In this document: positions 44,404 through 56,400 of the stretch, piece by piece
Numbering within the stretch: position 1 is the first letter of the stretch
Layout: each line of letters opens with the position of its first letter
DNA from: Sanderia malayensis
Lineage: Eukaryota > Cnidaria > Scyphozoa > Semaeostomeae > Pelagiidae
Assembly (NCBI GenBank): GCA_013076295.1
Contig: RQOL01000660.1
Span: 2,418,001-2,482,000, forward strand
Direction: 5' to 3'
DNA: 64,000 bases
Notes under the pieces: model-generated
Seen by the model: the letters and a program-made list of their open reading frames with translations, nothing else
Told to the model about the DNA's origin: nothing
The model's database searches: none
Made by a program: the position numbers and the translations under genes

Positions 44404-47400
44404 TTAAGTTACCTTTTCATCTGGTTTTATTTTGTATTGTGTTTGTTGGTAACTGCGAATTTCTTGGATGACATTTGAAATCTGAAAATGATAGAATAGA
44501 AACTGTATCATTTTAGATAATAATTATAACTGTATCATTTTAGATAATAATTTGTGAACAATTGGGACAAGATATTTCTTTTCTTCATTTGTTTTTAGGT
44601 GAAAATAGCACGAGTTTTGTATGAATTTGTATGAAACTGTTAAATAATTTTAGATGAATCTACTGCTGAAATGTGGAAAGACATTCAAAACAATATGGAA
44701 TTTGAATGAAAGAATAGAATAGAAGCAAGAAAGTAGACTAGTTCTCTGTTACTCGGAGTTTCATGCTTTCGCAATCATAAGACAGACTATACTCTGAGTA
44801 CTATTATTGCTCTGTGCACATCGAGCACTGTGATGCCAGTATAGATAGTAAGAATCTATAGAGATGGAATTTAAATGATGTACAGTAATTAACGTTATCG
44901 ACTGTACAGTAGTCAAAACAAGATGCTTCCTCACCATTCGCATCTTTGAGAAATTCACCAAACCTGAATCGTTGAAATTCGGCGTTCCTTCTTCGATGAA
45001 GGCAAGATCTGTGAGGTAGAAGCCAAGGTATGGAATGCAAGGAGGATCACAACTGAAAAAAAATTAAATTCATCTCTTTGTCACAACTTGTCCAGATTTA
45101 ATCTGTGACGTCATTCACGATGGACACGCATATTCTACTGAATCAAATGGAATGGTGGAATGGGCAGAATAGAATGATCAGACTGGTGCAAATAAATTGG
45201 ATGCATTACTGCTGAGGTTGTGGAGGAGACTTAATGAAAAAAAAATGTAATTCATCTCTTTGTCACAACTTGTCCAGAATTAATCTGTGACGTCATTCAC
45301 GATGGACACGCATATTCTACTGAATCAAATGGAATGGTGGAATGGGCAGATTAGAATGATCAGACAGACTGGTGCAAATAAATTGAATGCATTGCTGAGG
45401 TCGTGGAGGAAACTCAATGAAAAAAATTAATAGAGGATTCGCGTACCTCCGCAAAGCCTCGCGCATGTTTCTGAATCTTCCTTCCGCTGACACGATGCTT
45501 TGCAGCTTCTCTAGCAGAATTTTCGTCTATAATAAAAAGATTCATGAAAAATTCATTTCATGAAATTAATGCTTTAGACTGGCACCTTCATGATAATAAT
45601 ATGTGGAGTGCGAAAACATATCATAGTGGAACTTTGATAATTTTATTAGTTCCACCCATAAAAAGTTCCAGAATTATTAAAAGCCTCCGGGCGTTAAATA
45701 AAATGATGCGGCATTTAAAAAAAGCGCTACACACCTGTTTGGAAACTTTTTCCCAAGTTTTCTTCAGCCGGTATACGGCTGATCCAGTGAAGGCAGATAT
45801 GATGGCAAGCAACCCGTTGAAATTATGCATACATCGGCAAACGTCAGATACGACCGCCCACCTTTCGATGGCTGAAGCTCGAAGCGAGGCTGATTGCTTC
45901 GACAAGATGTCGGACGAAACCAGACGACTTGTCTGAAAAGAAAACGTGATATTGTGTCGTAATGCAATCGTTACGCTACGCTATACTAGAATCCAATACC
46001 ATAGTTATAAGAAAGAGCTTCGCTGTGCGAGAGGTATAAAGTTATATGAAGAAAATTCCCTTTCCCTTGTAGTACCATTATAACGGGTCAAGCCCGAAAC
46101 GTCGTAACAATCTTTCAAGTAACTCATTTTTATTCGCAAAAATATTTTATTGTATCAATAATAATTCACAAGCAACTAGGATATATTGTACCATTAGCTA
46201 AGTTTGTGTTTAATACTTACAAAGTTGAAGTTATTAATGACGCGTAGTATATTCGGTGTCTTTATATCTTTGTCGTCTTTCATCCACGAAGCGTTCAAAA
46301 ATTCCCTTATCAAACAAATGAAAACACAAAATTGACAATCAACTTTGATGCAACATATAGATAAAACAGTTATGCAACGGAGAGTTGAAGCGTAAGCCTT
46401 GATGAAAAAAATAGAGATGGCATAAAAAGTCTAGAAATGAAATTGAGCTTAGAAGCTGCTGACCTTGCAGGGATCATTGCCAATAAACTGTGATTGATGT
46501 AGGTAAGTTGTTCAGCCAGTTCAAGTGTTGATATTTTATCAGCAATTGGAGAATTAGATTTTCCACGTTCACTGGACTGCAAATAACAAGAGCAAAGATA
46601 ATTACAGAGATTACTGCAGTTGGCTTGGCATAAGGCTTATCTACAGTCATGCTCGAGAACGCTTTGCCTACTCACTCAAACTCTATCTGGTCTATCTAAC
46701 AAGACAGATGCAAATAAAAATACTTTTGACAAAATCAAATAACAAGAAAATCTCTTCGCAAGAAGTTTGAATATGGGCTGATGTTGTCCTAAAAGCTAGA
46801 CAAATCACAAAGGTTGCAGAAAATGAATTTAATTTCTAGAGGACAGATATAAAATGTTAAAAATACGTTGGCTTGTTTGAGCATGGGTCACACTATTTTG
46901 GAATTTATTGTAACCTATTCTAACTGCCTTTACCGCCCCGCTATTCAAATTAGGTTCAGATATGGAGAGTGCTTTGGAAATCGCGGGTTTGAATAGCGGT
47001 GTGGTGTTCTCGCTCGATCATCGCTGAGGGAGGTGGGTGGGTCGAAAAATCTGGATATACGTCTTGTTGCTTAAAAGGGCAGAAACCAAGTGGATTCGAG
47101 CTTAAATATGCCTCCTGGTCCCCAGGGACCCGCGAGTGAATGCAAAGCGACAATTTAGGCCATTTTGGACCACAGGGAATAACTTGATCGAGGCCCAATT
47201 TGAAAACGAGGGCGCTCCAGCCAGTGAGAATAGCAAAATGATTCTTTCCTTTGTAGTGAATTCTAATCTATGTACTCAAAACCGCTGATGAATTCAAGAG
47301 AAACGTGACTGCACGTGCGCCGATGGGTAACAAGGCCACGGGGAACACCGCCTGTATAGTAATCCATAATGTTATACACAGGAAGGTGGTATACCTGAGG

Positions 47401-50400
47401 ATGCAAGATAAGTTTGTAGGCTACTAATTTTTCGAAATCCTCGTCAGTTTGCAGCGTCCTAAAATAAAATGAAATAGCATTAAGAAGCATGAAATGAGAT
47501 GAAATAAAATAAAATAAAATTACATGAAATAAGATGAAATAATATGAAATAATATGAAATGACACCAATGTCAGTTAGAAGCACGAGCATAAAAGCACGA
47601 GCATTTTCAGCTCATACCTAAGAAGAGCGTTGCAAGCTTTTTGCTCAGCTTCACTCGACTCTGCATCGTTGATAACTTCTTTGAAAAATGCGACAGTTTT
47701 CTTTCGCAGTTCGTCATTTCCCTTAAAATCCTGTGTAAGAAAGGAGAAGATAGTAATTAACAACGAGTCAAAAAAACGTAGCTCTCAGTATTGATCAATC
47801 TGATCAGTCTTGCTATTTATGGTATTTAAGGTAAGCTCTTCTGGTATTCACGAGGTAACGATCTTGTCCTTTACACTGCTTCATATAACCATACACAAGT
47901 GCATCATATAGCAATACACAAACGCTTCAACAAACTTCCGATATTTACACTCTTTACCATTTTTCAAGGGTACAGTAAAAACCCGCATATAAGAACATGT
48001 AAATTTTCCTTCCAGCCTATTGTTCCAAGACAATAGGCTATTGTTTCGTCTATTGTTTTGAGCAGCAAAATCACCCTGAAGGTTCAAGTCATCCATTGGT
48101 TCTTATATGCGGGTTTTTACTGTTATGGCATCAGGAGTTCACCCGGAAGTTCTAGATAAAGTTCCGAATCCATACCTGTATGAGTTCGATTCCAGCGATG
48201 GATCTTGTATTATGAAAGCGAGATAACAAGTCATATACCAACCTCAATCTGCTTAGATATCCAATGCTTCAATATCTTCACAACCCTTGTCGTTACGATG
48301 TGACCATCGACGTTTTCGCTGAACTGGAAATTGAATCCGAATCTGAATCGACTTGCAGATGTTGGTGAAGCTGCGGGGGACACAGATGCCCCCGCGGTCG
48401 CTGCAGCAAAGGCCACCGCTGCGGAGGATATACTGCTTCGTCGTCGTGACGATCTGTGCGACGTAACAACGACGCCGGGAGCGGGCGACGGTGGCGATGA
48501 ATTAGGACTGCGTGGCAGAGTTGGGGAGCGAAGGACATCCATGGGACTGGTCCGTCCTGAGTCCACGGTGATGTATTCAGATTTGTCGCTTGATTTTCGT
48601 GACTTTGAATTACTTCCCGGGATGAAACGTCGTATCGGACTCTTGGGCGACATTTGCGGCGAGCGCGAGCGCGGTGGCGTAACGGGGGATGTTTTAGGTG
48701 ATGACCTCGGCGATGTTAATGGCGGACTCGGTGACAAAATGGCGTCAAAAACCGTTTCGTATCGACCACCGGATCGTTTCTTCACGGTAACATTCTGCTC
48801 GAACGATATCGTGTCTTTAGTCGGCGTTCCAGCAGTGGGAGCGTTATCAAAACGATATGATTCACGAGAGCTGGCACTGTCGTTGGAAAATTCTCTGAGG
48901 AATCCCTTGAACCCTTCGGGAGGAGAGTTTGAGATTGGACTTGTTGCCGGGGTAACTGTCACGCCGACCGTGCTGATGATATGTGTATCGTTGCCGTCGT
49001 GCGGTTGGTTATCAATTGCTGAATGTTGAACTGAAATGAGAGACATTTCCGACTTTTCACCACTGCTTGATGAACCAACTTGATTCGAATAAGCAGCGGC
49101 GTTATCACTTGACTGGCCTCGCTTTGAATCTCGTTTCTTCGTCTTGGGTGGAGAATCCAATTTCAAAACAGGAATTCCTTCACCGTCCTCGTTGGCATTA
49201 AATGGCGACGACGTTGTTTTCCCGACGTCGGGAGCAATCTGTTCCCCAGTAACGATGGCCGCCACCGCGGTTACACAAGATGGCGGCAACGCAAGGTTTA
49301 ACAGAAGATCCGTCGATTTTGGCGTGTCGGGCAAGCTGTAGCTCTGTTTTTGAGATTGGTGCTGTGGAAAGTGTTGTTGGTCTGAGGATTTGAAGTCCAT
49401 CATGCTTTTACTCGGATTAACGCGACCAACTGCTGGCCCGGATTTACTGCGCGTCCTAATGGACAAGCCATAGTGGTTGGAGGAGACTTTACGAGTCGGC
49501 GTCATGGTGACCATGGGCCGTTGGTTTGGGAAGGTGAACGATGCTTCTTCGTATAACGCCGACGGCGATGAGTGTCGCCGGTTGGCCAGTATTGACGGCG
49601 GATAGAGACATGTTGGTGACTTCACGTCTCGCGTCGTAGGAACAACACTGTTCCGCTGAATTTGCAGCCTCCGTCTGCCATCCGTGTGGTATAAGGCGCC
49701 CATTGCGTTCGGACAGCTGTTGCGTTGACGCCGCAACGGAGCTTAAAAGAAAAAGTGTACAGATTAAACAGAATTCATGTTTATGTCTGGTGGACATCTT
49801 CAGCAATTGATGATTGCTTGTCCCTTTCGAACAAGCACTCATGTTTATGTCAACATGAGAAAATGGATGAACAAACTCTTATAAAGAAGCCCGTATTCAA
49901 AAAATTCGAATTCGAAAATTTTGTAATTCGATCATATTCGTGACCCTGTTCGAATAACATAGGTTGACTCTTTACCAATGAACTCTACATAAGAAGTCTA
50001 TATAAAACCTCTATATAAGACTTCTTATATAGAGTTCACTGCTCTTTACATCCCTTTGAAGTGCTGGACATATTCAGAGGTATGCAGTGAACTCTATAAA
50101 AGAAGACTTCTTGCATAGAGTTCACTGGAGTGACGTCAAAATGGAGTCGACTAGATAGCGGATGAGGGTGGGATAGAGAAACGAATTACCTATAGACTGC
50201 GTGTCAGAATCAGTTTCTTGATTGCACGCAGGGTAGTCAAACTGGGCCCTTGTGTAATACCACTGCAACAGCGTATCAAATAGCGAGATGGCATTGATGA
50301 ATATTTGGTACGTTGTAAGGTACGTGTTCAGAAACTCAACACTTAAAAAACGCACGTCCAATAATCGCTCCATCAGCCTATCGACACTGCCGTACTGTAT

Positions 50401-53339
50401 CTGGAAAAATTGAATTGTGAAAATATGGAGCCATTATACGTCCCATTGCACTGCCGTTTATTAGGTATCGATCCATGCACAACGAAATCAACTTCAAATG
50501 CTTTAACATACCCTTGGTAATCTTGAGGAATCTAATGCCTTGCTGTATTTGATGTCGGTATCATTAGTAAACAGTCTTGCGTCCGACCTTGTAAATAAAA
50601 CCAAAACTGTAAATAAGCTGTTTACTATTGCTAGAAAGCAGCTCAGTTTTCTAAAACAGTAAATAAGCTGTTTTCTTATGCCCTATGTAATTCGAGTACA
50701 GTAGAGGGATAACAAGGTGGAACAACATGTATCATACTAATCACAAGACAGAGTCTTACCTGATACTTAATAAACTCTGCCTCGATTCAATGGAAACGGA
50801 GGCCTCGGTTTCAGGAGAATTTAGATTCTCGATGCACTGAAATAAAGCAAGTTAGTTGTTTTCATTTGCAAAAATTCAAATGACAATAAGACCTTGGGTA
50901 TAAAACCATTGAATTTTTACAAAACATACAAATAAAATATAAAAAATAAGGGCTACCTGGCTTATATCGGTGGTCCACGATGCTTTGTCCTCAGGCGAAG
51001 CTGCTAAGAAGAGAATCTTGAACGAGTTAGACTCATCAGGGTGGTTGAAAATCAGTTTGAAAACCAGGCTACTACTGTCAGAGGAGCTCGGGGTGCTTAG
51101 AAAATCAATATCTGCAAAAGATTACAATAGTTGAGCAAGAAAAACATCAGTCAGAACAAAAATCGAAACTGAATATTATGCAAACCGAACAACCCCAAGG
51201 CGAATCAAAATATTGAAATTGATGTACAGTAAACACCCGCATATAAGAACAAGTGAATTAAGAATCTTCCAGGCTGAAATCCCTACTCAAAACAATAGAA
51301 GAGACAATAGGCTATTGTATTTGACAATAGGCTGGATGCAGAATTCACAGGTTCTTATACACGGGTGTTTAATGTATTTCATTTTGAAGACACCTCACCT
51401 TCGTCAACTACATCTTCGACCAGAGTTGTGTTTCGCAACTCAATCTTTCCATGCTGAAATAAAAACAAACGATAGTTGATTTACGTTAATGATTTACGTA
51501 TATTTAACCCTGAAAGGCGAGAAAGATCAGAATGCCTAATATGATATAAGGAGAAATTTGCTGGATGAATTGAAGTAGATTTTGGTTCCCTTCAAGGTCG
51601 GTATATTGAGATTACCGTCTATTAACATACAGGAACAATCTGCAATTTCCCATTCAGTGTTCTAGTTGCAAGCAGCATGGATCTTGAAAAGAGAAAGCAC
51701 TGCTTAATGCTGGCTTTTCTATCGTGCGACTTCAAGGAGAGCGTTGAGAATGATTTTCTTCGGTTGCTTTGGCTGTCCATTCCAACTTGCAAAAGAGGGC
51801 CTGGATGGAAACAGAAAATACAGCTAAATCTCATCAGATGCAATTGCCAACAACCAAACTAAACATGCGGCTCCTTAAACTGCATCATAATTAAAACAAG
51901 GCAACAGAACATACAATCTCTAATATCTATAGATTCTTACTGTCTACACTGGCATCACAGTTCTCGATGTACAGGAGTACAGAGCAGAGAGACTTAGTTC
52001 TCTGTTACTCGGAGTTTCATGCTTTCGCAATCATCAGACATACTCAATCTCTAATCCAAACAATGAATTACACACTTGTCATAACCCTATCCTGAAATTA
52101 AAATCAAAAACAGCCTTCAACTTATTTCCGCAAACAATTACCTTGTCGGATGAAAATCTGCTCCACGTCTAAAAGCTCCTCGCAACCGTCGGCGAAACGG
52201 CGTTCGATCGAAAGATTTCTGCGTATATTTTCAGTTTCGCTGACTTCATCTTGCATCACCTGGACTCAACAGCAACAACAATAGATATATTTATAAATAC
52301 AAAATGAAAGATGCAGTATAATCATAATGACCCAAATTTAACTCAAACATTCGTTGATTTGAATGTATTTGCGTTCCTTGACAACCTTGGCTGAAAACAC
52401 CGGTCCTGGGGGGCCTCGAACTCAATTCTACAACTGAGCCTTCGAGTGTAAAGCACAGAGATATTTGCGAAAATTAACAACTTAAGAATTTACTTTATGT
52501 AAAACATATCTAAATTGACCAACACGATAGATCAACAGCGGAGCCCTCAACATTGAGGTTGCTGATTAACTAATGTAGATGTAGACAAGACAAAATAGAA
52601 AGCTTCTTACGGTGGAAAGCTCTTCAAGAACACTCTGCGCATGCTCTAGCGACTTTCTTTCCACGTGGTCAGAGGGTGTCAGCGCGACCAGCTGGTGCAG
52701 TGTCACTATATAATTTGGAATCTATGACACAACAATTTTAAATATCATAGTTATATTAACGTAAAAAATACGCTCACTTATACTTGGATGTTAAGGAATT
52801 GTACCATGCAGGGGATTAAGTGACATAGTGCCAATTGCACCACAAGAGCAGTTGACAGAACTGCTCTATGTGGTACAATTGTCACTCCATAGCTAAATGC
52901 TCAATTTTACGCCAGGATGCCAGGAGGTTCGCTGTACCAAGCACTGGATGTTACTACTATCAAATCTGTTAATTATAATAGCATTTACTTACCCGGTACA
53001 TCGGTAGAGTTAGAAAGGTTTCAAGGGTCCGACCGGCACAGGCCGGTCTCTCTTCGTGCATTTTAAGAACCCGCCTGAAAGCGTCCCTTTGCTTACAATC
53101 AGCAAGCGTCTAAAACAGAGGATAATAGAATGAAAATGAATTTGTGCAGCCAAAATATTCCCTGCAACCTTGAGCATAAAATCGGTAAAATCAATGCCTA
53201 TATATTCCATAATATAAGAATAATGATAATAACAATATTTAGTGAAAGACCAAAAGGGCTGAAAGACCAAAGCCTATGAGATAAACTTATATACACACAT
53301 ACATACATACAAACATACATACATACATACATACATACA

Positions 53340-53370
<31 letters not shown>

Positions 53371-53372
53371 CA

Positions 53373-53406
<34 letters not shown>

Positions 53407-53453
53407 CATACATTACATACATGCACACATGCATACATACATACATTCATACA

Positions 53454-53487
<34 letters not shown>

Positions 53488-56400
53488 CATACATACGTAC
53501 ATACATACATATATACACATATGGGTTATTTGTTTGAGCACATTAAAAATCAGGGCAGCGCTAGCTGATGTGGACATGCATCCACCAGCTAATACGAGGC
53601 AAGACAGAATTCGATAATTCACAAGGCAACTTACTTGCAAACTGTAATGGTGATTACGGACGTATTCTTGATAAATACTCAGCATTGGAAGTAGCATGTC
53701 AAACAAATCACCTGTATAACATAGATTGATACAAAAGATTGCTAATAATGTTAGCTATAAAACACGGATGTAATCACAGAGATAGTTGTCAGATATTAGC
53801 GAAATAGTCACAATGGCATGCAAATAAAGTAGCTATGCAAGTATACTGACCCAAGACAAGTGTAGGCCAACTTTCCATTCTCGTTTGCAAACCACTGAGA
53901 AATATCTGATGCAGAAACATCAGTGTTTCGCTGAAACAAATTGAAAAATACAATGGTTGTTATACAAGCACGTTCATAGATCTGGAATGGGGTTCAGGGG
54001 GGGGGGAGTTCTCTGGCAAGCCAAGCTCTGATGCGAATGCCTTCAAGACAACAGAGTTTAATCTGACTGACTAAATACTTTGTTTATCTCGTTAAACCGA
54101 GGATAAAAAGTACTGTGAGTACAGTGAACAAGAGCAGATATTTCACATGAGTTATACTGACAGGTTCATGGGTAATGGGACAAGTTCATGCCGAGACTCT
54201 CATTATGGAACAAGCTAATTGTCATAGACAACCACACGTTATAACTACCTACATGTTTAGGAATATTGAGTTGACTTCTTCGTGGGTGAGCGGTGGCTTC
54301 TTTGAGCTGGCGGCCATTTTGATTGGCCGGAAGAATGTCGTTACCAAAGTCGACAGCGTTTGCAAGTAATCTTCTTCCGAGCGAACGAGCTCAAACACGA
54401 CCTGGTTGCGTTTGCGCATGCTCTGAGCGTGCGGAGATCGTATGTAGTCCTGAACGATGCTGTGCCAGCGCCTGCGACAAAGTAGCCCACGGAATAGACT
54501 TTGTACCTGCATTTTAAAATGACAAAGAATCCCTTTAGACGCGTAAAGATTAAAACGCTTTTCAAGTTCAATAAAATCGCACTCAGAGTATAATTCGCTA
54601 CTGTTGATTAACCTTAATAAGTTTACTACTTTAGCTCACGCTATCTCGTATTAGACATCAATTTTGTCCCTTAATGTTTCAGATTTGACATTTGCTACTA
54701 AAGCATCGAACAAGCAAAAAACCTCTTTAAGCTCCACTTTTCAACTGTATTAATGTCATAGATCAAAGATCACAAATCAAAGGTCACAAATCAACATCGT
54801 TACCTTTTTGACTTTTTGGACTTGTTCGGAGTCTTCTACATCTTCGTTCGCTGCCATAGTAACCTGGCTCTCTCTTCTTCGAAGATTTGCAACCTTAGAC
54901 AGATGAGAAGACAGATAGACGAGCAAACCTCAAACATGGCCTCCAAACAAAAAAGCTACTGCATATAGCATAGAAGCTACCAAAACAGAATAAATAGCCA
55001 TTATACTACAAAAAGGCTGCTACAAAAACAGAAAAGCTAAAACAAAAGCTGGGAGTCTATACAACAATAATTTCGACACTTTTAGTGACAAATCGTTTTA
55101 TACCTCAAGTCTAAGGTCTTTGAGTTGTTGAGTTTGTTCTTGACATTGCTGCAACAGCTGCCATCTTCCTGCCCGTTCGCTTTCCAAAACTTGCATGACA
55201 TGTAAGTACTTGTGTTCAAAATCTTCTTTTTTCGTTTGCAGAAGAGCATAGCTAAAATGAAAAGATCCTAATTCACAAGTGTTGAGTTGTGAAGCACTCG
55301 TTCATGGCTCTGTAGTAAAGTGACAAAGGATCTCTGTTCTGGTAAACGCATTAGCGAAATTGATGTCAATATAAAAGATTGCTAAATGCAAACATGATTT
55401 CGATAGAAAAAGGTCTGTTGAAGAAAGCAGCTATAGAATATAAACGTCAGCTGGATGAAATTTAAGAAAGGGTTGAAAAATGAATGAAAAAGACAAAAAA
55501 AAGGAAAAGAAAATTGGAGACAGAGAGGAGATCCTTAGATGGAAAACATGAAAGAAAAATACTCGAATGGAAAAACATGTGAAAAAACAATTAAGAGGTG
55601 AAACCGGTGAAACAAAAAGAAAGATTAAATAGACATAAAAAGGGACAGATGGAATGTTTTTGGAAGAAAGAAAACATTTTATCTCACCTTGACTGGGTGA
55701 TCTTTTGAAACCAAACAGCACAATCATTTTCACTTTCAGCTTTGAGACTTAGCCAGATGCCAGGTGAAATGATGCAAAATGAAAACTAAAAAAAGAGATA
55801 ACAAACAAACATGAAAAAATGAGATAAACAAACAAACATGAAAAAAACATATATCTAGCAATTACAATCTCGATATGATGTTTCATGGTATGGTGTATAG
55901 CTAAATCTTGGCCTGAGCAAACAAAGAAATGAAAGTAAAATAACAACATAAAGTTCTTCACTATATTGTGTTTGAATTCTATACCATGATTCATAGTGAG
56001 TGGAGAAAGATTTCATAGTACTTATTTAACCTTTAACGCCAAGCCAATACTGAACATCGCATTGCATAAAGCATTTATGCGATCTTTATCATATTGTTAA
56101 TAATGCTTCAACTTCAAGAAGTTTTAAAAGCATGTTGACTGTTTTTCAACTTTTTCTGTCCAATCAGACTGATGCAATTCAACCTCCACATGTGGAACAC
56201 CCAGGTAACGCAAATCAGTAAGCAAAGAAACGCAATACGATTATTACATAAACCGCCCCCGAGACAAATGAGCACAATGCTAGCACGTGTAGAAAATAAA
56301 TCAAGTCCACGTGATTTCAAAGACATTTTGATATACTGAGCTTTCACACCCGTATACAAACTACTTCGTTCTTCAAGCTCACTCATAGAACGAATTACCC

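Noticed and set aside
48331..49029. 232-codon plus-strand frame opposite the RASGRF linker exon
   Set aside because: Antisense shadow of a GC-rich Ser/Pro coding exon.
52385..52445. tRNA-like GGGGCCTCGAACTC segment
   Set aside because: B-box-like bases but no cloverleaf.
53198..53706. [13 protein letters not shown] repeat proteins
   Set aside because: Translation of the ACAT microsatellite.
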